DNA of 64,000 nucleotides from Kribbella sp. NBC_01245 (GCF_036226525.1 NZ_CP108487.1:4774001-4838000); one strand, 5' to 3'. Shown: positions 43,836-53,390, counted from the stretch's first letter. Made by a program: numbers and translations. Notes: generated from the sequence alone by a model not told the origin.

Positions 43836-43844
43836 CTTCTATGT

Positions 43845-44468
43845 ATGGCGAGACCACGAAGCTTCGACCGCGACCACGTCCTCCATGCCGCCGAACGGCA
43901 GTTCCGCACCACGGGCTACAACGGCACGAGCGTCGACGACATCAGCGCCGCCACCGGCCTGGGCCGCGGCAGCCTCTACGCCGCGTTCGACGGCAAGCAC
44001 GGCGTGCTGCTGCAGGCGATGGCCGGGTACTTTGCCCGGCTGGGGCAGGCTGCGCCGAAGGTGCTCGCCGGACCGGACGAGGGCGCCCTGGAACGACTGC
44101 ACGGGTACTTGCTCCGCGCCGTCCACGGGGTGCCACTCGCCGACGACGTACCCCCCGCCCCTGACCGGGCGGCGGCGGCCTGCTTCGCCGCCAAGATGGC
44201 CCTGGAGCTCGGCGCCTCCGACCCCGAGGTGCAATGCCTGGCCAACGCCTGCTTCTCCGCGGTCGCGACGGCGATAGCCGAGTGCGTGCGAGCGGCGCAG
44301 CGCAACGGCGACATCGACCCCGACGCAGATCCCGACGACCTTGCGTACCTTCTGCTGACCATCATCCGCGGGACCGATGTCGTAGGCGCGTACGGCCACA
44401 GTCCCGCCCGCCTGACCTCGATTGCGGAGAGCGCGTTCGCAATGTTGCCTCGCCCGCGCCGCCGCTGA
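43845..44468 (+). CDS. TetR family regulator
   Basis: 207 residues. Begins MARPRSFDRDHVLHAAERQF; helix-turn-helix in TSVDDISAATGLGRGSLYAA; C-terminal ligand-binding domain of the AcrR-like group that has Cys near residue 110 (AACFAAKMALEL). Divergent from the flavoprotein gene; together they look like a reductase/repressor pair for redox-active or xenobiotic compounds. Confidence 0.9.
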   Translation: MARPRSFDRDHVLHAAERQFRTTGYNGTSVDDISAATGLGRGSLYAAFDGKHGVLLQAMAGYFARLGQAAPKVLAGPDEGALERLHGYLLRAVHGVPLADDVPPAPDRAAAACFAAKMALELGASDPEVQCLANACFSAVATAIAECVRAAQRNGDIDPDADPDDLAYLLLTIIRGTDVVGAYGHSPARLTSIAESAFAMLPRPRRR

Positions 44469-44712
44469 GAAGGGCACGGCCGGCCTCGTTGCACAGGCAT
44501 CTCATGCGGTCGGCCCACTTCGACGCCGCGGAGGCACGGCCCATAGGTTTACGCGCCGCCGTGACCTCGTGTGTTGGCGCGTGCTGTGGTGTTCCGGGGG
44601 TATGCGGGGTGGGCACTGCTCGGCGCTTCGGACGTGAGGCGATTCCATGGATGCTGCTGCGCAGCGACCTGGCACTGGGCGACGTGGAGAAGCTCCCACC
44701 TCGCTGACTGGC
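44469..44712. other. junction region without a gene
   Basis: About 240 bases. Two short blocks recur near 53646-53700: GGCGACGTGGAGAAGCT (44678-44694) and GCCGTGACCTCGTGTGTTGGCG (44564-44585), each with one or two mismatches. Probably ends of recombinase modules. Confidence 0.4.
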
Positions 44713-47202
44713 TCAGATCAGATTCGGATGAGGGGTGCGGAGCTGCTGTTCGGCGTCGACGCGGCGCTGCCGCAGGTGACGCAGCGACTCCTCCAGCGCC
44801 GCGACTTCACCCAGCCACGCCTGGGTTTTGGCCTCGGCCAACCGGGCCTCGGCATTGCTGGTCAATTCCTCGATCCGGGGCAGCTGGGCCGGGTCGACCT
44901 TCAGGAACCGGCACCTTATGCAGGCGTGCTCGTGGACGCACGGAGTGCCGTAGGGGCGGTGGCATTCACCTAGTGCGACCTTGCGCAGCAAGAAGTGGTC
45001 CTCGAACTCGGTCCACTCCTCGCTCGTGGCCGGCCGCATCTCCCCGAACGGCCGCGTGGCGCGGCGTCGCTCGATGAAGTGCTGGTGCGCGGCGATGACC
45101 TCCTCGGGAAACACCGCGGTGTATCCGCGGGTGGTGTCGAGGTTCAGGTGGCCGAGCAGCGTCGCCGCGATGTGCAACGGCAGCCCGGTGGAGACCAGCT
45201 CAGTGGCGAACAGGCGCCGGAAGTCGTGCGGCGTGAAGCGGATCGGCTGGCCGGCGTCGCGCAGGTCGGCCGAGGCCGCCACGGCGCCGATCATCCGCCG
45301 CACCACCGAGGGCGACATGACCTCCTGCCGCGTGCCGATGCGGCGGGCGAACAGGTGCGGGAACGGCTCGCCGTGCACCTTCTCGTGAGGGTCGTAGCGC
45401 ACCGACAATGGCACGTGGCTGTGCGGCCCTTTCGCCCGGCGCTGCACCGCGACCAGCACGATCACGAGCTCCGGTGTCATTGGCACCAGACGCTCGACGT
45501 CGGTCTTGCTGGGAACGATGTGCAGCAGCGGGACCAGCGTGCCCGACGTTGCGGAGGTGTAGTGGCGCAGTGACAGCTGCGTGAGCTCGAGCAGTTCCTC
45601 GATGCGGATCCCGGTGAGCCGCAACGTCTCGATCACCGCCCACGCCCAGAACCCGTCACTCTCGGCCGCGGTGAGGTCGACCAGCCCCATCTTGCTGACA
45701 GCGATCGCAGGCATATTGTTGGCACCGGTGATCAGATGGGCTCGGAACCGGACCGGCCGGGCGTGCTCGTAGTGGCGCGGTGGCGGCTTGTGCAGCTCGA
45801 ACACCGAGCCGTCCACGGTGAACCGTTCGCCGTGGCTGACCTGCTCGGCCGCGGCGAGTGCTCGCGCCGACCAGTCGCGGCGTCGGCCTGCCTCGGCGAC
45901 CAGCCTTGGCAGGAGCGGCGTCAACGCCCGAGTCCGGTCCTGGGTCCGCGACTGCTGGCGCCGCTTCTCCTTCGAGGCGGCCTTCGATTCGTGCCGCGAG
46001 ACGGGGCATTGAGCGACCCACGGGCCCCAGCGTGCGGGTTCGTCGTGCGCCCATTCCGCCAGGTCGCGATACATCCCCCGGACGGCGAACAGCGTCGAGT
46101 GGACCTCGCGGCGCGGTTGCCCAGCAGTGGTCAGCGCCAGACGCTCGCGCCACTGCGTCGCGACGTCAGGTGCCAGCTGCAGGCTGGACTGCGCGGGATT
46201 GATCTGCAGAACCTCCCACCAGAACAGGCGCACCAGGCGGTAGGCCCAGCCCTGCAGCGAGCCGTAGTCCATCGATGGCTTCAGCTCGCGCAAGTACTCA
46301 ACCAGCAGATCGCGGACCCCGCCGGGCGGGATGCCGTAGCGGTCGACGAGCGTTTCGACCGAGTGCTGACGGGTGTTGCCCTTGGCCGACCACGCCGCAC
46401 GCATCGTCAGCGGTTCGCCGGCGAACGGGCCGAGCGCGACCAGCAGCTCCCAGGCCAGATGCTCGCGGCGGTGCCGTCCGGAGGTCTTGACGATGTCGGC
46501 GTAGTGCAGCAGATGCTCGCCCTGGAGCTGCTCCAGGCGCAGGCCTGTGCGGATCAGCACCCTGGACAAGCACGCCTCGGCGTCACGCTGGTGCCGTTCC
46601 AGCACCGTCCGATAGGCCGGCAGCGCGCGCGTCCGCGCCAGCAGTTCAGGCTCGTGTGTCTCGAGCATGCGCTGCGGCTGGTGTGCTCCAGCGCCACTGG
46701 ACAACTGCCAGCCGTAGGACGGCCGCAGGATCCGCACCACCATCAGCGCGTTCGACGCGACCTTCAACTCCGCCGGCATGCTCTGCGGTCGGACCGCCTG
46801 ACGCCAGGTTCGCGGCGCCAGGTCAGCGCCGCTGCGCAGCCACCGCTCCTCCCAGGTGTCGCCCTCGAAGCTGTCCAGCCACTGCAGCAGCCGCCGGACG
46901 CCATAGGCGAGGTGTTTGCGGCTGACGAACACGCCGACCGTGGAGTCCAGCGTGTAGTCGATCGCCTCAGCCAGCCCCAGTCGCTGAACCAGCTGCCCGG
47001 GAGCGTCGGCGAGCAGCGGAGGCGGCGCCTGTCCGAGGTCGTAGCCATGACGCCTCAACAGCCGCCCGCCTGGCCCGAAGACTGCGTCCGGAGCCGCCAT
47101 CGCCGGAGGAGACAAAAGCTTGGTCGATGGTCCGGAGGCCGCCCGGGTGGCGTTGGCCTGCCGGCGCGGGCCAGGCAGCTGGTCAGTCGTCGGGCCGGTC
47201 AC
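44713..47202 (-). CDS. large tyrosine recombinase, 829 residues
   Basis: Catalytic residues of the tyrosine recombinase family are all present in the C-terminal third: Arg in LTGIRIEELLELT, His/Arg in FTPHDFRRLFATELV, His in LLGHLNLDTTRGY and Tyr in the same motif. A Cys/His-rich segment (CHRPYGTPCVHEHACIRC) and a coiled tail close the protein. The GTG start overlaps the stop of a truncated recombinase (47199-47375), showing that it was the second gene of a recombinase-in-series module. Confidence 0.88.
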   Translation of the reverse strand: MTGPTTDQLPGPRRQANATRAASGPSTKLLSPPAMAAPDAVFGPGGRLLRRHGYDLGQAPPPLLADAPGQLVQRLGLAEAIDYTLDSTVGVFVSRKHLAYGVRRLLQWLDSFEGDTWEERWLRSGADLAPRTWRQAVRPQSMPAELKVASNALMVVRILRPSYGWQLSSGAGAHQPQRMLETHEPELLARTRALPAYRTVLERHQRDAEACLSRVLIRTGLRLEQLQGEHLLHYADIVKTSGRHRREHLAWELLVALGPFAGEPLTMRAAWSAKGNTRQHSVETLVDRYGIPPGGVRDLLVEYLRELKPSMDYGSLQGWAYRLVRLFWWEVLQINPAQSSLQLAPDVATQWRERLALTTAGQPRREVHSTLFAVRGMYRDLAEWAHDEPARWGPWVAQCPVSRHESKAASKEKRRQQSRTQDRTRALTPLLPRLVAEAGRRRDWSARALAAAEQVSHGERFTVDGSVFELHKPPPRHYEHARPVRFRAHLITGANNMPAIAVSKMGLVDLTAAESDGFWAWAVIETLRLTGIRIEELLELTQLSLRHYTSATSGTLVPLLHIVPSKTDVERLVPMTPELVIVLVAVQRRAKGPHSHVPLSVRYDPHEKVHGEPFPHLFARRIGTRQEVMSPSVVRRMIGAVAASADLRDAGQPIRFTPHDFRRLFATELVSTGLPLHIAATLLGHLNLDTTRGYTAVFPEEVIAAHQHFIERRRATRPFGEMRPATSEEWTEFEDHFLLRKVALGECHRPYGTPCVHEHACIRCRFLKVDPAQLPRIEELTSNAEARLAEAKTQAWLGEVAALEESLRHLRQRRVDAEQQLRTPHPNLI

Positions 47203-47375
47203 GCCGGCAGCCCGAGCAGTTCACGAACCGCCGCGTCGTCATAGGCCGGCTCGATGACCGGACCGACCGCGCGGGGCCGGGCGTAGTGCTCCAGCACCTT
47301 CGAGACCAGGTCCTCCAACCGCGGCTGGGCGTAGATCTGAGTCGTGGACACGCTGGCGTGCCGCAAGGCGGCCGG
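47199..47375 (-). pseudogene. C-terminal remnant of a tyrosine recombinase
   Basis: Reads LRHASVSTTQIYAQPRLEDL and ends ELLGLPA before the GTGA overlap with the 829-residue recombinase. The active-site His region and the tyrosine are visible; everything upstream is replaced by DNA-ligase sequence at about 47,370. Confidence 0.75.
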
Positions 47376-47634
47376 CGATGTACATGGTGTTCGACCTGCT
47401 CGGGGTCGGCGGGGTCGACCTGCGGAACATGCCCTGGCTACGGCGCCGGCAACGGCTCGAAGACCTCGCCGCGGCCTGGTCGGGACCGCTGCAGCTGTGC
47501 CCGGTCACCTACGACCTGGACGAGGCCCGCGAATGGTTCGACGCGCTCGGCGCAATGGGGATTGAGGGCCTGGTCGTGAAAGGCCGCCGCACCCGCTATC
47601 TGCCCGGCCACTCGTCCGGCTGGCTAAAGGTGCG
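47370..47634 (+). pseudogene. central fragment of ATP-dependent DNA ligase (fragment 2)
   Basis: Reads MYMVFDLLGVGGVDLRNMPW, then GIEGLVVKGRRTRYLPGHSS and GWLKVR: nucleotidyltransferase motifs of an ATP-dependent ligase (VFDLL, EGLVVK, WLKVK). Homology stops exactly after the Lys-Val-Arg codons (AAAGGTGCG at 47626-47634). The matching downstream half is at 49810. Confidence 0.85.
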
Positions 47635-47817
47635 TTCTGACGGGGTGCCCAGTGGTCGGTTCGCCGGCGTTGCTGTGTTGTGCCTGGTCAGCGTGCTGCT
47701 CGCCGGTCGGTCGTCGTGCGCGACGGCTGTTGCACACGCGGACAAGCATGCTTGGTTTCATCGACACCTGACCTCCCTCCACGCCGACAGCGGTCGGCGC
47801 GGGGTTTACTGGGGCCG

Positions 47818-49086
47818 GTGAAAGCCCAATGGCGTGTCTTAGTCGACCATCGGAACTTCCGACGTCTGTTCGCTGGTAACTCGATCTCCCTCCTGGGATC
47901 GAGCGTGACGACCGTTGCGTTGCCCTTGACCGCCGTCCTGGTCCTCGGCGCATCGCCGGTACAGATGGGTTTGCTGGGAGCGGTCTCGTTTCTGCCGCAC
48001 CTTGTCTTGGGCTTGCCGGCTGGGGTGTGGGTAGACCGGTTGTCGTACCGCCGGGTCGTTGTCGGTGCTGACCTGTTGGCCGCCGCTGCGCTGATAGCAG
48101 TGCCGATTCTGGCCGTGGCGGGACTGCTGCAGATGTGGCAGCTGTACGTCGTTGTCGTGATCACGGGGACCTGCAGCCTGTTCTCCGTGATCGCGGGCCA
48201 GGCGTTCGCGCCCATACTGGTTCCCCGCAGCGACCTGCTGGCAGCCAACAGCGCGTTCGCACTCAGCAACTCCGTCGTCGCCACGAGCGGCAGCGCCCTC
48301 GGCGGCGTCCTGGTCCAGCTCCTCACCGCCCCAGCAGCGATCGCTGTCGACGCGGCCTCGTTCCTGCTGTCGGCCATCTCGAAGGCGCGGATCACCGTCG
48401 CGGGCCGACCGACTGGCACCGAGCCGGCCAAAGAGTCGTTGTTTAAGGGTATTTGGGGCGGCTTGCGCGCAGCGCTTGAGCATCCCGCACTACGGGCGAC
48501 CACGATTGCCGCCACCATCGGCGCTTTGGCAGGTCAGATGCAGGCGGTGATCATGGTGCTGTTCCTGGTCCGTGACCTCGGCTTGTCGGCTGGACTGGTG
48601 GGCCTGGTCATCGCTGTGGCAGGGGTCGCCGGAATCGTCGGTGCCACCATCGGGGTGCAGATCACTGGACGGCTTGGCAATGGGCCTGCCTTCGTCGTCG
48701 GCATGACTTTGTCGAGTCTGGCCGGACTGGTGATGGCCGCCGCAGGAGGACCGGCGGCGCTGGTGTTGGCGGTTGTCATCGTCGCGCAGCTCCTGCATGG
48801 CTGGGGGCCAACGCTGTACGGGATCAACCAGCAGACCATCCGCCAGATTTTGATCGCACCCGAACTCCTCGCTCGAACTCAGGCCACCTGGCGGTTCCTG
48901 GTCTTCGGAATGCAGCCGATCGGCGCCCTCCTCGGCGGCACGCTCGGCGCCCTGGTCGGTTTCCGCGCCACCCTGGTGATCAGCAGCCTGGTCATGCTGA
49001 CCGGCACCACCCTCGCACTGCTAAGCCCACTACGAACGCTGCGCCAACTCCCAGGCAGCGAGACCGCAACACACCGTCGTCAATGA
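47818..49086 (+). CDS. MFS transporter, macrolide-efflux-like
   Basis: 422 residues with 12 predicted membrane helices; start VKAQWRVLVDHRNFRRLFAG, with the cytoplasmic loop LPAGVWVDRLSYRRVVVGAD between helices 2 and 3 (motif A-like). Likely exports small hydrophobic compounds. GTG 47818 lies seven bases after TTTACT. It is cargo within the segment that interrupts the ligase gene (47634-49810). Confidence 0.85.
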   Translation: MKAQWRVLVDHRNFRRLFAGNSISLLGSSVTTVALPLTAVLVLGASPVQMGLLGAVSFLPHLVLGLPAGVWVDRLSYRRVVVGADLLAAAALIAVPILAVAGLLQMWQLYVVVVITGTCSLFSVIAGQAFAPILVPRSDLLAANSAFALSNSVVATSGSALGGVLVQLLTAPAAIAVDAASFLLSAISKARITVAGRPTGTEPAKESLFKGIWGGLRAALEHPALRATTIAATIGALAGQMQAVIMVLFLVRDLGLSAGLVGLVIAVAGVAGIVGATIGVQITGRLGNGPAFVVGMTLSSLAGLVMAAAGGPAALVLAVVIVAQLLHGWGPTLYGINQQTIRQILIAPELLARTQATWRFLVFGMQPIGALLGGTLGALVGFRATLVISSLVMLTGTTLALLSPLRTLRQLPGSETATHRRQ

Positions 49087-49161
49087 CCGCAGAGCGCCCA
49101 GGGGTTCTCTAGTACGTCGTTCCTTGAGCTGTCCCGCTTGCAGCTGCTGTGGAGCTCGGTC

Positions 49162-49703
49162 TTACTGCCGCGTGTTGAGGTGAGTCATCAGCTCGCGGTT
49201 GGCCGCCCGGGCGGCGGCAAGCTCTTCGCCGCGTTCTTCGAGCTGACGGCGCAGCTCGAGCAGTTGTTGCTCGCGGTCGGTGAGTGTCTGCTGGAGGCTG
49301 CGGATGTCGTCGGGTGCCCCTAAGCCGCTGTCGCGGAAGACGGCTTCGCCGAAGGTCTCCGAGAGCCGGTTTTCCAGGGAACGGATGTGTTGCTGCAGCC
49401 GGACCCCTCTGCATGGCGCAGCCACAGCATGAACGCGCCCAGCCGATCGACCGCGTCCCACCAATCCCTGTGCACCTGCCCGCACCACGACAAGTACAGC
49501 GAAACCGACGTCGCGTGCGCCCTCGTCGTACTCTCCGCGCAACCCCGGCCGAACCGCAGATGCCGCAAGAAGTCGTCCGCGGCCCGATGCATCCGAAGAT
49601 CCCAGTCCAGCACCGTCCAGTACCGAACACCCGACGGCAACTGAACCGCAAACGCTCGCACTCCGCCTCCCGCGGCCCACCCGTCACCCGACACGAGCGC
49701 CAA
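49162..49703 (-). pseudogene. recombinase module remnant: integrase N-terminus joined to a coiled-coil tail
   Basis: From 49703 to about 49410 the frame encodes the N-terminal DNA-binding domain of a tyrosine recombinase (VRYWTVLDWDLRMHRAADDF, SVSLYLSWCGQVHRDWWDAV). The frame then changes to a coiled-coil tail (HIRSLENRLSETFGEAVF, LRRQLEERGEELAAARAANR) ending at 49162, which matches the DUF6262-type protein usually found last in such modules. An internal deletion has removed the rest of gene 1, all of gene 2 and the start of gene 3. Confidence 0.7.
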
Positions 49704-49809
49704 CGTAGGACCTCGCCGGCCCGCACGCCCTCACCCCAGAACGGGGTGTCGTACACGTGCCAAATCGGTCCTCAACGCGACAGTGCACGACACAAAATCC
49801 AGCCCTTCA

Positions 49810-50212
49810 AAAGGTGCGCCATAGGGAGACTCTCGACGTTCTGGTCGGCGCAGTGACCGGTTCGCTGGCACGGCCTGAGGCAGTGATCGCCGGCCGCTAC
49901 CGGGGCCAGGTGCTCGAGGTGGTGGGCCGAACAGTGCCGCTGAAGGACGCCCAGGCCGCCGACCTGGCCAAGGTGCTGAAACCGGCCGGCCCCAGCCATC
50001 CGTGGCCGGACGAAATCGCCTCGCACCGGTGGGGCGGCAGGGACAACCGGGTAGCCCTGACGAAGGTCCAGCCGAAGGTCGTGATCGAAGTAGCCGCCGA
50101 CACGGCTCTGCAAACGGGCCAATTCCGCCACCCGCTGCGATTCGTCCGGATACGCGCAGAGTTGCACCCAAAGGACGTTTCGACACTTCCCGGTAACGGT
50201 GGTGGATTGTGA
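49810..50212 (+). pseudogene. C-terminal fragment of ATP-dependent DNA ligase (fragment 3)
   Basis: Starts with AAAGGTGCG and reads KVRHRETLDVLVGAVTGSLA, VVGRTVPLKDAQAADLAKVL, HPWPDEIASHRWGGRDNRVA and HPLRFVRIRAELHPKD to a proper stop at 50212. It is the direct continuation of the fragment ending at 47634. A GTG at 49757 could still give a 151-residue protein, but without the catalytic half. Confidence 0.85.
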
Positions 50213-50277
50213 AGTTCCACTCCGGCACGGTGAGCGTAGGCGTTCTGGCCTGGGGTCTGCGCGTCGGCTAGGCAAAA

Positions 50278-50301
50278 TGCATCAATGTTGTGTTTGATGC
50301 A
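50278..50301. promoter_or_regulatory. inverted repeat over the start of the recombinase operon
   Basis: TGCATCAA (50278-50285) and TTGATGCA (50294-50301), perfect 8-bp arms with 8 bases between. The start codon GTG 50290 lies in the spacer. Candidate operator for the HTH protein of the operon, or a recombinase site. Confidence 0.5.
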
Positions 50302-51447
50302 ACGGTGTCTGATGCCGGAATCGAGCTGCCAGGAGCCGCTCATCTTGTCTTGGTCGCGGATCTCGGTCTGCTGCAGCCGGAGCGGTCGGTGCTGGACGCG
50401 ATGGTCGAGGGCTGGGAGCGGCAGCAGCGAGTGCGGTTCTTGAAGGCCGACACGATCCGGCGGCGCCACAGGGTGGTGGCTCGGATGGTTGAGTTCTCCG
50501 GCTTGTATCCGTGGCAGTGGACCGCGGCTGAGGTTGAGGCGTTCATCGATCAGATGCGGTCCGGAGGTGCGCCGATCGTAGCGTCGACGGCGCGGAGCTA
50601 CTTGATTGATCTGCGGTTGTTCCTCGAGTACATCACCGACCGTAGGTATGGCTGGCCGGATGTGTGCCGGGAGCGCTTTGGCGCTGTCCCGTTGCAGGTG
50701 CTGGATGAGTGGAACACCGTCATCCACGTCAGCCAGTACGAAGGGTCACCGGGGCGCCGTCCACTGTCGTATGACGAGGTCCAGCGACTGTTCGACGCCG
50801 CCGATGACCTAGTCGACCAAGTCCGCGCGAGCGGCCGCAAGGGTGTCCTGGCTGCGCACCGCGATGCGGTGGCGCTGAAGACGGTCTACGCGTTCGGGCT
50901 ACGCCGCCAAGAGACGTGGGGGCTGGACCTGGTCGACCTGCGCCGCAATCAGAAGGTTCCGCAGTACGGCGACTTCGGCGCGTTGATGATCCGGTGGGGC
51001 AAATCGTCGCGCGGAAGCCGCCCGAAGCGCCGCACGGTGCTGCTGGTACCGGAGATGGACTGGATCGTCCCCGTCCTCGAGCAGTGGACCGCCGAACTGC
51101 GGCCGCGGTTCGATCCGGGTGCACTGGTGGCGATGTGGGTGACCGAGCGGCGCAGCCGCCTCTCGATGCGCGGCCTCAACCAGGCCTTCGCGGTCGCCCG
51201 GGACGCGGCCGGCCTGGATCCGGTGCTCGATCTGCATTGCCTGCGGCACTCGTATGTGACTCACCTGGTCGAGTTCGACTACCCCGAACGGTTCGTGCAA
51301 GAACAGGTCGGGCACGCCTACGCAGCGACCACCGCGATCTACACCAGCGTGTCCGATGCCTACCGCAACACCCTGCTGCAACGCTCACTGACCGGGCGGA
51401 ACCCTGAACTGTGGAACGACAATCTGGACGGCGAGGTCGACCGATGA
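50290..51447 (+). CDS. tyrosine recombinase (first gene of a three-gene module)
   Basis: 385 residues. N-terminal SAM-like domain (LKADTIRRRHRVVARMVEFS) and catalytic domain with Arg in YAFGLRRQETWGLDL, LHCLRHSYVTHLVEF, QVGHAYAATTAIYTSVSD. The full catalytic set is present. It overlaps the HTH gene by 4 bases. Confidence 0.9.
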   Translation: MFDATVSDAGIELPGAAHLVLVADLGLLQPERSVLDAMVEGWERQQRVRFLKADTIRRRHRVVARMVEFSGLYPWQWTAAEVEAFIDQMRSGGAPIVASTARSYLIDLRLFLEYITDRRYGWPDVCRERFGAVPLQVLDEWNTVIHVSQYEGSPGRRPLSYDEVQRLFDAADDLVDQVRASGRKGVLAAHRDAVALKTVYAFGLRRQETWGLDLVDLRRNQKVPQYGDFGALMIRWGKSSRGSRPKRRTVLLVPEMDWIVPVLEQWTAELRPRFDPGALVAMWVTERRSRLSMRGLNQAFAVARDAAGLDPVLDLHCLRHSYVTHLVEFDYPERFVQEQVGHAYAATTAIYTSVSDAYRNTLLQRSLTGRNPELWNDNLDGEVDR

Positions 51448-51782
51448 TCAAAAAGATGGGGATCGAGTGGAACCTGCGGCTGCGGATGGCCGAGCAGGAC
51501 CTCTACTCCACCACTGAGCTGGTGCCGCTGCTGGCCGAACGAGGGATCCACCTTTCCCGCGAGCAGGTCTACCGTCTCGTGACATCCACACCGCAGCGGC
51601 TCAGCACCGACGTGCTCGCCGCCTTGTGCGACATCCTCGGCTGCACGCCCAATGACCTGATCACGGTTGCCGTGGTCAACCAGCAGGTCTCCAAGCCGGC
51701 TTCAGGCGGCTCCAGCTCGGCCGCCGGCGGCAGCCCAGCGCCGCGACGGACAACCATCCGTCGGCCCGGAGAGGCGATGTGA
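51444..51782 (+). CDS. Cro/C1-type HTH protein
   Basis: 112 residues. Residues 5-75 form an XRE/HTH_26 domain (LVPLLAERGIHLSREQVYRL, LSTDVLAALCDILGCTPNDL); the tail is Ser/Ala-rich and disordered. Overlaps both neighbouring recombinase genes by 4 bases. Probably regulates the module or assists recombination. Confidence 0.85.
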   Translation: MIKKMGIEWNLRLRMAEQDLYSTTELVPLLAERGIHLSREQVYRLVTSTPQRLSTDVLAALCDILGCTPNDLITVAVVNQQVSKPASGGSSSAAGGSPAPRRTTIRRPGEAM

Positions 51783-53323
51783 CGGCCGATCCCAAACCTG
51801 CCGTCCAAACGCGAAGACGCATCGCCTGCGGCGGATGCGGTCGGCTAGAGCCGCCGAATGCGCTCTGGCCGATCGGACCGGTCTGCAAATTCTGTTACCG
51901 GACCGCCCGAGCGAATCCGGCGTCCTGCCAGGCCTGCGGGCAAGTCCGAGTGCTCATCGCCGAGGCACCGACCGCGGCAGGACCAACCGTCCAACTGACA
52001 ACCTGCGGACCGTGCGCCGGCAGTCATCTCAGCTACCTGTGTGACCGTTGCGGCGGCGGTGATGAGCCCTACAAGGACGGGAGTTGCGTGCGATGCGCTG
52101 CCCGCGAAAAGCTCACCACTGCCTTCACCGGCCCAGATGGACAGCTGAGTCCACAGGCCGCGCTCGTGGTTGACGCGATGGCCGCCAGCCGCCGACCGCG
52201 ATCAGTGCTGAAGTGGCTGTCGAACCCGCGCGGCGGCGCAGAAACGCTCCGCGAAATCTTCGGCCGGGGCCAGTTGGTCACCCACCAAGTGCTCGATCAA
52301 CTCAACGAGATCACCGTCTGGTCGCTTCGTCGCACACTCACCGACCTGAACATCCTCCCGGTTCGTGTTGAAACCCTCGCCCAGCTCGAAACACGGATCC
52401 ACAAGGTCGCTGCGCCCCTTCCGGGCCGCAACCGCGAGCTCATGCTCACCTATGGGACCTGGTGGGTCCTGCGGCACGCTCACCGACAGCATGAACGCAC
52501 CGGCCGGTTCAGCCGCGCCCAATTGCGATCGGCTGCACGGCGCATCACCACGGCAGCCGGCCTCCTGGCCTGGGCCGACGGCCAGGGCCTCAGCTTGGAC
52601 CGCCTGACCCAGGGCGACCTCGAGCGATGGATCGAGGGCTGCCCACTCGCGCGGGAAGCCGCCGATTTCCTGCGCTGGGCGTACCGGCGACGGTTCGCCG
52701 AGCAGCTGAGCCTTCCCCATCAGCCGTGCTCGGATCCGGATATCGTCATGAGCGATGACGAACGCTGGGCCCTGCTGTCGCGCTGCCTGCACGACGCCAC
52801 CCTCCCACTTGAGGTGAGAGCGGCTGGAGCCGTGATCCTCCTCTACGGCATTCCACTGGCCAAGGTCGTCGAACTCACCAGCGCGCACCTCAGCCAACGC
52901 CCTGGCCCTGCGACTGACCGTGGGATACCGGACGGGCTGAGGGTGTCGCTGGACTCCCCGGTGATCGCTGCGCCACCAGCTCTAGGCCGCCTACTGGCAC
53001 AGCTCCCAGCTGCTCCCGCGAACCCGAGATCCCGCCCACTGATCGAGGCTGCCGAAGACCCCCGCGATTGGCTCTTCCCCGGCAGATCCGCTCTCGGCCA
53101 CGTCAATGCCTCGGTCATCGCGAAACGACTCAAAGACCACGGCATCCGCGTCCGGCCTTCACGCAACGCCGCCCTCATCGCTCTGGCCGCTGACCTCCCA
53201 GCATCGGTAGTCGCCACACTGTTCAACATCAGCATCAGCGCGGCCGTGCGGTGGTCACGGCGAGCCGGCCGGGACTGGAACGCCTACATCGCCGCGGAAG
53301 CAGCTACTCGCGCTACCCAATGA
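51779..53323 (+). CDS. zinc-ribbon protein with degenerate recombinase fold
   Basis: 514 residues. Three Cys pairs in the first 110 residues suggest zinc ribbons (CGGCGR ... CKFCYR; CQACGQ ... CGPC; CDRCGG ... CVRC). The rest follows the layout of a tyrosine recombinase (SRAQLRSAARRITTAAGLLA, VILLYGIPLAKVVELTSAHL), but where HxLRH and LGH...Y are expected it has RPSRNAALIALA and LFNISISAAVRW. The nucleophile and the catalytic His/Arg are therefore missing, and it probably acts as a structural partner. Confidence 0.75.
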   Translation: MTADPKPAVQTRRRIACGGCGRLEPPNALWPIGPVCKFCYRTARANPASCQACGQVRVLIAEAPTAAGPTVQLTTCGPCAGSHLSYLCDRCGGGDEPYKDGSCVRCAAREKLTTAFTGPDGQLSPQAALVVDAMAASRRPRSVLKWLSNPRGGAETLREIFGRGQLVTHQVLDQLNEITVWSLRRTLTDLNILPVRVETLAQLETRIHKVAAPLPGRNRELMLTYGTWWVLRHAHRQHERTGRFSRAQLRSAARRITTAAGLLAWADGQGLSLDRLTQGDLERWIEGCPLAREAADFLRWAYRRRFAEQLSLPHQPCSDPDIVMSDDERWALLSRCLHDATLPLEVRAAGAVILLYGIPLAKVVELTSAHLSQRPGPATDRGIPDGLRVSLDSPVIAAPPALGRLLAQLPAAPANPRSRPLIEAAEDPRDWLFPGRSALGHVNASVIAKRLKDHGIRVRPSRNAALIALAADLPASVVATLFNISISAAVRWSRRAGRDWNAYIAAEAATRATQ

Positions 53324-53390
53324 GCTTCAGCTCCACTGGCCCAGCTCCTGCATCCACCCCGTCGAGCGTGATGCCAGGGCGGATGAGCGA

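Noticed and set aside
44234-44707. Plus-strand frame after the TetR gene
   Set aside because: It overlaps the TetR gene in another frame and has Arg/Pro-rich shadow composition.
49757-50212. Intact small gene
   Set aside because: The 151-residue frame contains only the C-terminal domain of a DNA ligase, starting at a recombination junction.
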